Positions 39,201 through 52,600 are shown, counted from the first letter of the stretch. The stretch: 64,000 nucleotides of DNA from Styela clava (GCF_964204865.1 NC_135256.1:19807703-19871702); one strand, 5' to 3'. Program-made: numbers and translations. The notes: a model not told the origin generated them from the sequence alone.

Positions 39201-40198
39201 ACAATGTTGTCAATCCACGTTAGTGAAAATTCATGAATAGATTTAATAGCAACAATAATAATAAAGTCTTCATCAATTTCCGCGTGTGAATTCAAAACTT
39301 AACTATAAAATAACAGTTAAATTTAATGTGTCATATTATTCAATCGGACATTGAAAATTGATATCATCTGTGTCGAAGCGGGTATGAGTACTAATATATC
39401 ATATATTTGTCTGTTACAGAATATCTACATACGGATAAAGATTGGCATAGAATATTCGCATATGGAATAGAATTGTGTACTTTATAGACAAATGTCTTTG
39501 TCTCCTTCAGTGTAATCGTTTTATTGCGTTGTTTATGTCATGCGTCACATATACGGAGGCCCCCGCATGTATGACTGCTGCTATACGCAGCGTATTCCCG
39601 ATACGGCTCGGGTATACTGTGGTAATGTAACACTAATCCAAGACAGATCTATCTTACTCTGATCCGTTTTATTGTAGTGGCGTACGAGTAATGATTCATA
39701 TGACAGTTGAATTGCCAAGTTCCAACGAATAGGCTTTTTTAGAAAATGTACCTAAAATATTTTTTAAATTCTTTAGGCAAACCTGATGATTTTCTACACA
39801 GTTCGAAGGTTTCTTATTGTTTCGGCATGCTTTATTGCCTCAGTTGATTTGCGTTTGATTCATTTGCACATAAATAGCATTATTATACTTCTGGGCAATT
39901 TTTATAAAAACATGGGGGCGTTTTGAACGTGGTTAAATTACGAATACTTCAGAAAAGAAATCTAAATTTACGCCTTCTTATACGCCGAGGTAGTAACTAT
40001 AGTTAGCATGAACTAGATAGAATACTAGCAGTAAAACCTCCAAAGCATCATTTTGCATCATATCCGTATAGTATCGATAGGATCGAGAAATTCAAGCATA
40101 CAACAATAAACTACCACGTTTTATACAAAATTGGAATAATTATGCTATCAATGTACAATGTAGACTTCAGGGAATCAAAGGAAGTAGAAACTCACCAT
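33249..40198 (-). CDS. MEKK-like Ser/Thr protein kinase A with unrecognised helical N-terminal domain
   Basis: Thirteen coding exons give 398 aa: 40196-40198 (ATG only), 38991-39035, 38753-38836, 38254-38365, 37591-37646, 37217-37316, 36919-37037, 36686-36811, 36041-36215, 35296-35361, 35153-35219, 34729-34888, 33249-33332 (TAA). Residues ~17-82 form an Ala-rich helical domain with the MCEAVAKAVLEV motif. A Ser/Thr/Glu linker follows, then the KLKAEILFMELIEVAM motif, then the kinase domain (~137-398): GRGGFGAV loop, catalytic FAVK (Lys167), DEVK, HRDIK (Arg256, Asp257), ADMG in place of DFG (275-277), MSPEV. The C-terminal FLQRIFVKMEDRP matches FLRRIFVEARQRPSAEELL of MEKK2/3, so this is a STE11/MAP3K-type kinase expected to phosphorylate MAP2Ks; that role is inferred. 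Genes B and C are paralogues. The last intron (33333-34728) holds a MITE, a hAT fragment and repeat R. Confidence 0.9.
33525..33625. repeat. hAT-type GGCCCGC-rich fragment (intron of kinase A)
   Basis: GCGACCAGCGGACC, GTGCGGCCCACG and GTGCTGCCCGCC are degenerate versions of the subterminal words of the complete hAT copies. No termini or target duplication are visible. Confidence 0.35.
33699..33878. mobile_element. 180-bp hAT-type MITE with perfect target duplication (intron of kinase A)
   Basis: The left end CAGTGGTGCGATTCAAATTT pairs imperfectly with the right end, which reads CAGTTGTGGGATTCAGCCGG on the other strand. Perfect direct repeats TCTATATC lie at 33691-33698 and 33879-33886. Internally, CCGGTTC/GAACCGG words repeat several times. 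Confidence 0.88.
33909..34205. mobile_element. Degenerate hAT-type element (intron of kinase A)
   Basis: The left end CAGGGGCGGGCAAGG, the internal GGCGGGCCATGTAAG and the right-hand GGGCCGGATTTGATCCGCGGGCCA...CGCCCATG follow the plan of the other GGCCCGC-rich hAT copies. No target duplication is recognisable, so the exact ends are uncertain. Confidence 0.55.
34425..34690 (-). repeat. Dispersed repeat R, copy 2 (intron of kinase A)
   Basis: This is the inverted partner of 30045-30315, sharing CACAAGGTGTCGCTATTTTT, CGAATCTCTTGAAGTCCACAG and CAAGAACAACAACAT. The two copies face each other about 4.1 kb apart, one outside and one inside the last intron of kinase A. The minus-strand open frame shared by both copies (containing FCGLQEIRFLC) is short and unlike any protein I know. 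Confidence 0.8.
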
Positions 40199-42043
40199 GT
40201 TATGGTCCAAGACTTAGATTCTTATTGCGAAGAAGCTGCAAAATGTTTCCAAAGTATTTGTTGAAATCTAATTATCTAACGCAGGAGAGAAAACAACGCA
40301 TTCGCGACTATTACATCAAACTGTAAGATTAGGGTAGACAAATTGCAATTTTGTTATATTTCAATATATCACGTAAATACCTGAAATAAGTCTACAATGT
40401 TGTACCAACACATTTCACTACTTATTTCACAGAGAGCGATTCCATAAGATTCAACTTCTGTTTTTCCACTTGTTTGCCGGGTCCGGAACAAGCCGAACGT
40501 CTCAATCGCAAGCGTCACAATTTTCGGTTCCTCTTACACTCAAAACAACAAGAAGTTCTATTTTTATCACAAAGCAGAAGTATGAGCACTACGAAAATGA
40601 CAATAAGCGCATTGATGCGTACCTTTGTTACGGTTGAAAAACAGTAATAAATACTGGAGTAAACCAAATAGATATAACATCGTGATCATCAGAATATCTG
40701 GTTACCAGCTATGATCTACCGAACATACATTAGAAGGTACACACCCTATTCATCTGCCCAATCAGGAAACTTGTTATCAGAAAAAAGAGTTAGTAAATAC
40801 ACCAACATCACAAAAGTAGTTCCTCTTTGGAGTCAAATCGTTAATTACTTGAAGCGTTGCAGAGATACGAGAGTGGGTAATATTTGCTCTGCGCTAACAC
40901 GGAAGTGTGTACTCACTTTTTCAGAGCCTATATTTGCCTTTTTGTATTACTAACCAAATTTGCTGTATTTAAATCTGTGCACACTTGTGTTTTACATACT
41001 CTTCGGCTTTCATTCATTTATACATATGTGCATTTTAACTCATTTATATTGTATGGATAATTACTTGCAAGAATATATCAATTTTGGTATATATTTATGG
41101 CAAATATATGATGCTAGATAGCAACGAACAAATATTTAGACTTGCGCATGAGTAAACTTTATACCTACAGGATTTTCAAGCCGCATTCAGATTTTAACTA
41201 CCATACACAGCTAGAATGTACTTGAGTTGTAATCAAACGAAAAACTTTGCGTTGGCTATAGGTATGAATTCCTGAGAAGAGACGATATGCGTGGGTGCGA
41301 ATGTTTGCGTGTAAGGATCGAATTTCGAGAATAGATTTCAATAGGACTACAATAATAAATTGACTCGTACGTAACGAACAAGGTATCTGAAACCTTCATA
41401 AAGCAGAAGTATTATCTGATGATCAAACGAAGGTTGCAGCAATTGGGCGTTTTTCGGCTTTGCCGAATTTGAAGCAGACGTATGGAGGGATTATACAGCT
41501 GGACATATCGCGTACCGTGTGTAAATAAAATGGGCGACTATGTCAAACATCCCAGTATAGTTCTAACGCCCAACTAGATAGCTTACTTGTCAGTCCGTAA
41601 ATATGAATGTAAAGTGGTCAAGATAATACACGTCATTGAATTTTCTTCATTACAGTGATGGATAAAGATATGGGAGGGCAGACAATCCGCACATTTTAGC
41701 AAGGTTTATTATGGATGACGTGTCTTTTTTGCTAGTTTAGATGCCTCTGTATCTGTATTAGCATATTATGCTTATATATTTTTATACATTGCCTCATACA
41801 AATTTGGCCAGAAAATTGGAAAAATCGTATCACGAATGTCTACGCCAAAAACATGAAAATTTATTACGAATAATAATTAAAATATAAAATGTTCAATCCT
41901 AAAATGTCTTCCTTGATATACAGCTACACCGCAATAAAAATCCCTTTTGATCGTGTAAGATTTTTTTGAATTGCCTTAAAAAGAAGAGTGCATAGGGGAC
42001 CATTATTGAAATACAGCAAAGGAAAAAATCTTGAAACTGAAAG
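40199..42043. promoter_or_regulatory. Head-to-head intergenic region of kinase genes A and B
   Basis: The start codons of A (minus) and B (plus) are 1.85 kb apart, so both promoters and 5' UTRs should lie here. I found no convincing TATA box, repeat or conserved block by eye. An 80-codon plus-strand frame at 40711-40953 has no domain or splice context. Confidence 0.5.
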
Positions 42044-45000
42044 ATGGTAAGCACTTTTCTTTTCGAAATACTAAGATTGTAAATAGGCAACCCGCTAAAA
42101 AATTCGTTTTATTTTTAGGGAAATAAAGCGTCAACGACGGCATCTCCCAGCAAACAAGAAGTACGTAATTACAAATTTTTGATTTCTTAATTTATATTTG
42201 ATATAAAACATTATATAAATCATATAAAAAAAGGATTTCAATTCTTGTAAATAATGTGTGATATGTTCTGATTATTTTCCTTCTGTTCAACTACAGGCAG
42301 CAAAAAAAGCACTTGCTACAATGTGTGAGGCTGTTGCAGATGCTGTCCTAGTGTGTGCTCAATTGGAAGACGAATGGGCTGAGGTTTATATAGTTGTTAT
42401 TATTTTATTGACGTCATGTTTAACCTGTCTATATTCTGAGTTTATTCAGTCTATTGTTCATTAAGTTGTAAGTTCGGCTCCCATGGATTAGGCATCCAAT
42501 TCTATCCACTTTTATTCTTTATAAAAAACGGCGCTCCCGAAGTATGTGCACCAAGATGGCCCACAACTAGTACCCTAACCTGGTACACATACTATGTTCA
42601 GGTTGTGCGCCATCTTGGTGCACATACTTCTGGAAGTCCTTAAAAACTGCTGGATTTCCCTTGGAAATATACCTTTTTGATGATTATTCTCAACACCGTA
42701 ACCTTAAATCTCATAATCATAACACAATACAGCTTTTTGTAATATTTTGATAATATAATGGTGCTTCTACTAAAATGATGTGGATTTGTTCATTCAAGCT
42801 TTTTAGATTTCACGGAAGGGGGACCGAATTTCTATTAACATGTTTTTTTCCTAATTTTTTTTTAAAAGATATAACCCAGTTATTACCATTAATCCAGGAA
42901 AATAACATAAAGTCAGCTGCCAGGGAAGTTTTGAAAATATGTGAGAAACAAGTGACAGGTTCCGCTACCGAACTTATAAAGGCAATCAGGGCAAAAAAAA
43001 TGGAGCAAAGTAAGCGCCCTCGTCATCTTATTTCTATAATATTTTAGAATTATTCGTAAAAAATATTTCTATTTGATCTTGAGTGTGAATGACAATGATA
43101 GTGGTCAATGCAAGTCAGGACTTCCACTTTCAATTGCCAATAAAACAAAATGATGGTAATACAATATGGGAAACCAACCCTACAAAAACTCGAACTTCCA
43201 ATAATCAAGGGTCATGTCCCTAATGTCACATAAAAATTTAATGAAAATTTTAACTATTTATATCATTTACAGTGATGACGAAAGGGCAAGGGCAAGCTGA
43301 AGCATTCAGAAGGGTAAGTTGAATGTGTCCTCGTTGGTTTCCTTATACGAGTATATATATATGTATATATATTTTGAAATGATAAACAACTACGTTTGTT
43401 TTAAATGAAAGAAATTGCAAGCTGACCTATTGTTTTTGGAATTATTGAAAGTTGCTATTGACCAACAATCTGGCGAAGGGTCTTCAAGATCGGGATCACA
43501 ATCTGGAACAAGTAAGTATATGAACGTAATATATCTGTAGACTGAAAACGTGGGGTTTACCGAGAAAAATTTTACATTTTAAACAGCTATTTCACACCCA
43601 TGGAGTAGAAAGGACGATTTGGGAAAAGGAGCGTTTGGTACGGTATACGCAGCAGTTGATAAAAACGGATTGAAATTTGCTGTCAAAGAAGTTCCAAAGG
43701 CCGGGGTATGAGACATATTGATTTAACTTATAATTTTAAAACAGTAACAACAAGCGCGTTTGTTTGCCTTTTAATTTGTATTCTTGTCCAGTTTATTTTC
43801 AAAATATAAACGAATGCTTAGGTGCAGGAAAGCTGCTTAAGAGACGAGGTCAAATTGCTGGGAAAACTATCGCACAAAAATGTGGTCAAATTATACGGCT
43901 GTGCTGGTGATAAGGAAAAATTTTACATGTACATGGAGCTTATGCAGGTAAATCTTTAATCAACAAATGTTATCATCGTTTATTGTAATTCCAAATTTAG
44001 TATTTGCTACAAGTCCCCAAACCTCTGATCGCATGTCATGTCTAGTCACTGACCATTTTAGTGAATTCCGAGTTCGATAACATCTTATTTCTGAGATAAA
44101 GTCATGCTGAATCACTGTAATTATGAGTCACAAGTTGTGTGGCCGGTGTTCAGAGTCAAAACTCGAGTAGACTAATATTCGATTTCATAAACTACAGTGA
44201 AATGAATAATATGAGACTTGAAACTTGATTCTGTGGGTCTCGTGTAGTTTTGTACCTCAAGTGCTTCTAGTGGGCGTAGCATGACAATTTTTTCACATGT
44301 CAAACTCCTAACCTCCACCTGACTATGCCATACAAAAAGTACGCCACTACGATGCCCCATCACGTCATAGAGCTTGCCAAATTATACCTACGATCGCCAA
44401 AATGGCATCTGCGCCGCCGATAACGAACTCGATAAGACAGCGATCTCTCTCATATCGGGATGTTGCGGCGAGAAAACGAGATAAATAGCCTATTCGATTT
44501 CGGGTGATCGTCTACGCGTCTTGGATGACAGCTCGTATAGTTTGGAGGGCCTTATTACGTCACTGTCATGCCACGCCCGTTAGAAGTACTTGAGGTACGA
44601 AACCACACTAGAGCTGATTCTGCAACGTTTACGTGAAGCGTTTTCTCTAACTATTTTTATTCTAATACCAGGGATCCGTAAAGGATAAAATGGAGAAAAG
44701 CGGAAAACCTATACCGCAAAATTTCGCCAAGAAATACACTAAAGATTTATTGCAAGGACTGATCTATCTTCACAAAAGTGACGTCATTCATCGTGATATC
44801 AAATGCGCAAACTTGCTATTAGATGTTAATGAAACAGTGAAATTGGGTAATAAAATCATAATCATCTGTTTTAGGTAGTTTGATTTTAAGGAATTTTTCA
44901 TTAGAAGCAAGCAACGTCTTGTGCATTTACACGAAAGTGGAGGATATTCACTTGTAAATGAATTATGAAGCGCTACGAAAATTATAGAATCATTCAATAT

Positions 45001-46964
45001 GTAGGTACATTGTTCGTCACCTACTTTGTGTTCTTGCTGAATGAAGTATACAGGTCAAACTTCAACGTATCACAACTGGCATAGTATCCACACTGCAAAA
45101 TGTTTTGCGCAATTCAAAAGACAATAAACCTTTGTGATGCTTGCTTTTCAGCGGATATGGGCATCTCAAAAATTCACGATCACGCGACAATGATAAGAAG
45201 TGCAGACGACACCGCAGGTATTGAAAATATGAATTTGTAAATAGTTACATAGCGATGTCACGAGTTATCTCTGCAACGAGGGTGTGTTGACCAAAAAATG
45301 TATATTAAATATTTTTGCAGGAACATTGCCATGGATGAGTCCTGAAGTATTAAGTGGACAGGAAGGGGGCAAACGATCTGATGTTTGGTGAGTAATTCGA
45401 TTTTATAATTATTTGCTTTTTACTGCGAATATGAATAATATTAATTCAGAATATACGTTTTCATGTTGCATTCAACCGTATTTAATGGTTGGTATTCTTG
45501 CGCCAGGCCGTATAATAATCCATGCTGCATTATTTTTCGCAAAATGGCAAAGCAAGCAGATGAATGCCGAACTACTGTTTGCATGCAAATTTTATTTGTG
45601 TTAAAGCAAAAATATTTACTGTACCGTCGACGATTGATACCTGTGAGTGAATGATTAACTTGGTATGGGTGAAACGCTGCTTCATTCTGAGCTACGTTTT
45701 TATCGTAATTTTCAGATGATATGCAAACTTCTACTTGTCAGTCCCTGTAAAATATACTTTGATATATTGAAATGTTAATACTTTCTACTTTCCAACATTT
45801 CCATAGTAAAAGACCGTGAGATGACAGGAATATGAAAGTTTTGAAAAAGGTCTGATGCAATACATGCATTTCTTCTCATTGTATGAGGAGACACTGTCCC
45901 CTACTGCGCTGGTATTGTATGGTTTATTTCCGATACCGTTATCCTGATGCTCATGCTGCGGCGTGTGAATGTGAATTGTAGCATACACTGGCGTCAATGA
46001 AATTTGTGTGCCAAAAAATTTCTTTGAAAATATTTCGCTGCCACTTTTTTCTCAGTTTTGTTAACCTGATCCCGTCTACCGCCGCATCTCCTGACCAACA
46101 CAAATATATATCTGGTAATTTCTTTATACCCATTTACACAGTAGCTCGCATTTGAATACATTTTAATTAAACGTAAAGATTAAAATTATATAGTAGATGT
46201 AGATAGACACTCGAAATTCATCACGTTGCTATATTGCAGGAGCGTTGGCTGTACTGTTTTTGAAATGGTGAAAGCAGCAGCACCATTTCAAGAAGAACTA
46301 CCACCCATATTATTCGCAATTATATTGCCGAAAATGATTCTTGGTCTTGGACACCGAAAACTGGTATCGGATCAAGATGACTTTGGTCCAGCATTACAGG
46401 TGAATGGAAGCGTACATTTTGAAATACATGGTGTATATAAAGTCTGCGATTTAAAATTTACCAATCGACTTGGTAATACATTTTTGTATTTGTATAAAAA
46501 TCCTGTATTAATTGACGAGAACTTCGTCGTGTTCTTTAACCTTTTAGCATGCATTAGTTAATGAGCTGAAAAATAACAGGCAACGATTTTAAATTAGTAA
46601 AATGTAATAGAGATGTACAGGGTAGGCCTATCCACAATGGCGCTGTAGTCTAAGAGAATTAGCAGAGAACGTAATAGAGATGTGGTGTTTTAGTCTAGAA
46701 TGCAATACAACAATTATTGAACGGGTTCTGTGTTTTTTGCCTAACATTTGCCTTTCCAAATATTATTGAACCAAAATAGCAATATGCATAGGTAACACTG
46801 GTATATATATTTAGGGAATTCAATGGCAGTAACATAATTTAAAGTAGTTATAATAAAACAGAGTATTTGTTATATTTTATCAGAGTTTCCTCCTGAAAAT
46901 TTTTGTCAAGATGAACGATCGACCATTTGCTGAGCAGATCGCAGATCATCCGTGGGTGAGATAA
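42044..46964 (+). CDS. MEKK-like Ser/Thr protein kinase B with helical N-terminal domain
   Basis: Thirteen coding exons give 392 aa: 42044-42046 (ATG only), 42119-42160, 42297-42383, 42898-43009, 43273-43313, 43412-43511, 43587-43705, 43822-43947, 44672-44846, 45152-45217, 45321-45387, 46240-46399, 46884-46964 (TAA). Exon 4 is placed at the acceptor before 42898 because the upstream AG at 42868-42869 would give an immediate in-frame stop, and because this choice gives the same 112-nt exon as in A and C. Residues 16-82 are the helical domain (MCEAVADAVL; KQVTGSATELIKAI), 96-111 the KLQADLLFLELLKVAI motif, and ~132-392 the kinase: GKGAFGTV, catalytic FAVK (Lys162), HRDIK (Arg251, Asp252), ADMG in place of DFG (270-272), MSPEV, FLLKIFVKMNDRP. 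Except for DMG, the catalytic set is complete, so it is probably active. An intron carries a hAT MITE (44234-44614) and another a family P MITE (42530-42639). Confidence 0.9.
42530..42639. mobile_element. 110-bp palindromic MITE (family P, copy 2; intron of kinase B)
   Basis: GGCGCTCCCGAAGTATGTGC at the left pairs with GTGCACATACTTCTGGAAGTCC at the right, and the arms include CACCAAGATGG. The flanks TAAAAAAC (42522-42529) and TTAAAAAC (42640-42647) are an 8-bp duplication with one mismatch. It shares ~23 bp, GTACACATACTATGTTCAGG and beyond, exactly with copy 1 at 10724-10836. Confidence 0.85.
44234..44614 (-). mobile_element. 381-bp hAT-type MITE (family T, copy 1; intron of kinase B)
   Basis: Long inverted ends: GTAGTTTTGTACCTCAAGTG at the left and, read on the other strand, GTTTCGTACCTCAAGTACTT at the right. 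Perfect target duplications TGATTCTG lie at 44226-44233 and 44615-44622. The interior matches family T copy 2 (61819-62272) in reverse orientation, e.g. GCGCCGCCGATAACGAACT and TTTCGGGTGATCGTCT. Confidence 0.88.
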
Positions 46965-49692
46965 GCCGAAAGCATGACGTCATCGAATTCAGAAATTGTG
47001 GGCAGAGTTGGAGGTGCCCAATCTGTGTTAATTTAAATTTTTTGATCATTTATTAATAACCCCATACAAATTATAATGCACATAACATATTATTATATTA
47101 ATTGATGTGTCGAATTAATTTTACGTTATTGATAAGAATTGAATGAATATTGTATGTACAGAACTGTCGTATGGTTAAATTCATAGTATTCAACCATATT
47201 TGAGAAGTCGTGTTAAATTCAAAATTATTTTATTATGCACCCTTTTGCTGCATTTTATTTATTGTCGCCGCCAGATTTCCGCAGATTTGGCAAGCAGTAA
47301 GTTGTTTACCAAGTGTTCAGGTTTAATTGAAGAAATTATATGCACATTCAATAGTAGTAAATGTATTTTATTCATATTAAATATTCGCAGTTTCCTGCAA
47401 AAAATATGTGACTCTATGTGTCAGGACATGATCTGACCCTCTATGTCACGATGATGTTCTATTATGTTCATATTTAAACGTTAATTCAATGATTAATTTT
47501 ATCTTCTTTCTTCGAATTCAAATCGTCGTTTCGTTTTTGAAACTTTTCACTGAATATTTGTTATTTGAAGCGCGTGGAATATTTTCACTATTTGTTGCGC
47601 TCAGAATTGCATCATGCTAATGATGAATCCAGTCAATAAACAAGTAGAAAACTTGCATTAGCTGATTCTCTAACCAATGCCAAACAAACTAACCCCAATG
47701 CTATTGTCCAATAAACGAAACAAGCATCATTTAAAAAATTAGTAGCCATGATAAAGCTAACAAAGAATCGTAGATCTCATGTTCAAAAGATTCTGTGCGT
47801 TTCACTAGATTTATTATAATTCTATTCGAGTTACTTATGTTGCATTTAACCCTAATGCACTTTATTAATGTTTATTATTAATGCACTTTCAAATGTCGTG
47901 TTTTCTCCGTAATTTTAATTTTTGTCTCTTAATATCAATATATTGTTTTTGAGCCCCATAATAAATTTATGTAAAGTAAACTAAAATTACTTTATCTAAT
48001 GACTCGGATGTATTTTCTGCTGTATTTTCAGAAAATCGTGTATTGTTTTTCATAGAACGGCTTTCCACAATTTCTCCTGTTAAAACTCAAACATCTCTTG
48101 GACAAATTATAATTCTCACTGATTTACAAAATTATTATTTTTTTTCTTAGCTCAAGTAGATTTTCATTATTCTTTTATCTCTATACATTTGCGCTTGAAT
48201 GTATCCTGTAAAATATAATAATAAATATTACCATAGTAAAACATATTGTAATGGTGCGACGTGCGAGTTAGATAATGGGAATATTCTGAAAAGTTTAGAA
48301 TCAGAATCCATTTATATGTAATAATGGAATTTCAAAACCTTAGAGATTATGCGTGAATTTAATATTTGAGAGTTCAGGGTTGCTTTCGTCATAATGCTGA
48401 ATTCTTGAATCATAAACATACCCAAACATTTGTAGCCTAAAGTCATGGGTTGTTTGCATTGATGAGGTTTAGGTAACCATGCCGAACTGAAGAAAAAAAT
48501 TCTGATTTGTCAATAAAGAATTTACATAAGCATTTCAAATAGAAGTCCGTTAAAAGAAAAAAATCATCTGCGGATGGGTGCTTCAAATTATTAAGATTTT
48601 AAACTATCCATTGGTGAGTTTGAAAAAACAGTCAGACAAAAAGTAATCGCAAGACCGATAGCAATTCACAAATATGAGGTTATAAACATTACAAAATATT
48701 TGTCTAATTTCCGACAAAATGTATTACTTTTGTTTCAACAAAACCAAACCCAGCCTCCAAAATTTTAAGCACCTTGTGGTATATATATGTATTCACAATA
48801 TCCTTAGAACATTTTGTGACAGCCTTATTGAAAATAGTAGAATATCCGTGTCTTCGTTTCTTTACCTCGTTTGCCAAGCAGGTAAAATATGGAAGTTTTG
48901 TTGATTAGGAAAGATGAGTCCAGTTGTAACGTCGTATTTTCATTTATACGAACAAAAGAGCATGAACAATGGACAAGCGAGGAGTACCAAAGTATTTGAA
49001 GTCTGCAATTGGTCGGCGATAGGTTACAAAGAGACGATATTTGCAAAACTGGCGAGTTTTGAAAATAAAGATGACAATACAATAGGTGAAATGTCGCGCG
49101 TAATTTAACGAAACCGAAAAGAGGAATTCACGAAAACAAAATTCACAAGTCATAACAATAATAACACAGATGTGGTGGTACTATTTTCGTATAGTATGTA
49201 AATTTATTGTTTTGATTCCTAGTGAGAAAATATTTGCAGATTTTCTAACCGCCAAGTATATTACATCTTTCTTTTATATATGACAAATGCTATTATCAAC
49301 GGCCGCTAGGCGTTATCGTGTTTGGTCTAACCATGAACGTAGTTAGAGAGATATTGCGAAACCCTCGATCGGGATTCTACCACAGATAATATATACTCAT
49401 TATCCGTTATGTTACTTGTTATCCGAATGATATTATATAGTATTCAAACAAACTCATTTATGAAAACGTTTGTATCTCACATGACTATATAACGGATTCA
49501 TAAATCTTTTTTTAGCCTTTTTTAGTTTTTCCCATCTATGAGGTGTGCGAAACAAACAACTTGCCTAATATAAAGATAATCGGGTAACTTTTTTCTATCG
49601 AACTGATATAAGGTGCTTTATGCTATAAAAGACTTCCTTTCTCCAAAATTCGATTATTTTATCGCCTGTGTCATCTCTGTGATTACAACATC
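46965..49692. other. Intergenic region between kinase genes B and C
   Basis: This holds the 3' UTR of B and the promoter of C. No coding domain, repeat family or RNA gene is recognised. Several 60-85-codon open frames at 48.7-49.15 kb overlap on both strands and lack splice or domain support. Confidence 0.5.
49624..49630 (+). promoter_or_regulatory. TATA box of kinase gene C
   Basis: TATAAAA, in the context GCTATAAAAGAC, lies 63 bases before the ATG at 49693. A start site ~30 bases downstream would give a 5' UTR of roughly 35-40 nt. Confidence 0.6.
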
Positions 49693-52600
49693 ATGGTGAG
49701 TAGCCATATTACTTGCATCTGAGAGCAATAGTTTTAGCATTCACTCAGTGCGTCTCGAATTTTAAATTTTAAGATAATTGAAGGTATGCCAGAAATAGGA
49801 AATAAATTAGTTTCAAGTCGTTTTTAGATCTGTAAAGTATGCCATAAAAATAAATTTAAAATGAAGTGTATATTCTGTTTTATCAATTTTGCTAAATTTA
49901 TTCTGTAAATATTTTCAGGGAGCAAGTGTCACAACAGCAAGAACTAATCAAGCGGTAAAAAGGTTTTTAGGAATTTTTAAAATAAGTTTTATAAAATTGA
50001 CAACTTAGCAAATCGATCGTTGGATCACATATTTCCAACATCTTGAGCTTTTAGTAAGATTGTCTATTAATAAAATAAATATTCAAATGAGTAGGCATAT
50101 GTATATATTTTGTATCGTTCTAGATATATTTGAGTTTTAGAATAGTTTTGATTTCTACATCACAATCCAACCTAAACACTTTATTATCTTACCACAAATT
50201 AACAAGTTGACTATCGCAGATATTGCGACCGAATGCGATGCAATCAAAAATTTTCATTGATTAACTGGTCACTACATCCGCATCATTGTTCAAATGAATT
50301 CATTTAAACTTGCTTGTATCAGTTTTATCTTACTTTCTAGGCAGCAAAGGCATCGCTTGCCAAAATGTGCGAAGCAATCTCTGAAGCTGTTTTGGAGGTG
50401 GCGAAAACCGGAGGACCATTGAATGTTAGTCATGAGATAGTTACATTTATATGAAATAATTAAAGATAATTATGTTTCAACTTGAGCATATTGGATCAAT
50501 ATGATAAGCAATAGTAAAATCATTACTGATTGCTCAGCTGATACAATCCATATACAAATGAAACGATGATGTGGTTAGCTGATCCTATATCCGTAGTAAA
50601 AATATACGAGCGGTCGGGGCCGCAATAGGGAAGTTTTCCTCTCCGTGGGTGGTAAATATGTGATATTATATATATCTTATTAAGTTTAAGCACTTTGTAA
50701 TATGTTGGTGCAATTCAAATTTCCTGTAATCTGATGGCGAGTCAACTAAACGTTACAGGTAACTTTCTATAAGTCTTCTCACACGTGGTAGAATATGCAG
50801 TTTTTGTATTGATTTTCTTCGACCAGACATTTAGAATTCATACTCATATGAAATAATGATATTATACAGGAGCAGCTTGTCGCGATGGCTGCAGCCGATG
50901 TGGCTAAATTGGCCGAGCAACAGGCGGGAAAATCAGCAGCTGAACTGACTAGAATTATCCAGACCCAAAGGCTGAAACAAGGTTTATTTTATTTTTAATA
51001 ACATTATAGATGATTTATACGCAAATGAAATAAAGGCATTTATTCGCAATCCGTTTCACTTCTGCTTTTGAATTTCTACTATATGGCGACCCGAAAAAAG
51101 CGGAATCCAGACCATTTAGACCAGGGGTCGGCAGACTACGGCCGGATCCGGCCCGCGGAGCAATATAATCCGGCACGCGACGCTTCACTGAATTATATTA
51201 ACGAAACAGCTGTATTGACGGTTATATTCTTTACGTGACAGAATTTGTTTTTAGACACTAAATTATACTATAACCTAACAAGTATATAATTCAGAATTAC
51301 GCGTTTAATGAGCCTATAGTTGATTATAATCAGACAAATGGCAACAGAAGGTAAAAAAGTTGATGCTGAGTGCAAATGGTTTAATGACGCAGAAAATATT
51401 CAAATGATCAGTCTTCGCGCACTGCTTGTAATTTAACTGAAATCTGTGTGGAAATATGTGATTCATTGGCCATTCCTTCGGTTTTTAACTTTCTAAAAAT
51501 ATGTGCGTTTTTTCCGTTTTTTTTTTGAGTCATCCTGTATGATTAAATCGTCTTGAATTGCCCCGTTTGTAAGTCATTGAAAGAGATGTTAGTCATCGTC
51601 AAATATTGATTTGCTTTGTTGCAACTCACAAAACTACATTAAAGTTTTTTTCTAGTAAACTGAATCAATACGAGGCTACTTTTATATGCAAATATGTCTT
51701 ATCAAACAACACCGCCGGGAAATAAAAGCTTTGAATTGAAATAAACATTCCGAAGAATGAAATTTTCATTTGGATTGACCAAAGTGCCACGCGATTATAT
51801 CAGCTTCATAAGTACAATAAAATCTAGAGGACAATTTTTACAACCCACGCCCCCAAACTGAAAGCACATACCTCTATTAATGTCGGTGGACATGTTGATA
51901 ACATAGGATAATTTAGTCCCGTGCCCGAGCAATCTCTGACAGATTTTAAAAGGGTGGATTTTTTATTTAACAAGAAAGGGGCCAGTTGTACTTTTTCACG
52001 CTGCTGATATCAGCGAACAAACTATAAGGGCGAATTTAATATGATTTTTATGTCTTTTTTACATTATAGGGCCTACATTCTCATAGATTTTTCAAAAAAT
52101 AAACTAAACTTTTTATATATTCTATCCCCAATATTTTATTACATTGTCATTTTTTTTTCAATTTTAGCGTTGAACTTGAGAGGAAGTCAAGGTTCCAGTG
52201 GTAGTAACAGCAACGGAAGTGATGGATCAAATCAGTTTGTGGAGGTTTGTGAGTTTTGGTTATAATCTCAATTTCTGAATAAAATCGGTTTATTGCTACC
52301 TTGCATGCTATATATTAGTGGTTACTATAAAATGGACAAAATACAACTAAGAAAAATCAAGTAAATAATCAACGTATGCAAAATGTCCAGTGATGTGCAA
52401 ACATTCTAAAACGAAGGCACTTTTAACTTTTGGCAATAGTAGCTTTGGAGAGTAACAGATATACAGCGTATGAACATTTTTCGTAATGTATGTAGGGCCT
52501 ATATCAATATATCATCATCAACATGTGGATAAGTCTAAACTAAGATTTTCTATTAAAATGACCTTTATGATTCAACTAGAAACTTGCAACAGACCTACTG

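Noticed and set aside
42868-42897. Earlier acceptor (AG at 42868-42869) for exon 4 of kinase B
   Set aside because: It would put ATA TAA in frame directly after exon 3. The AG before 42898 keeps phase 0, gives the 112-nt exon shared with A and C, and aligns the proteins.
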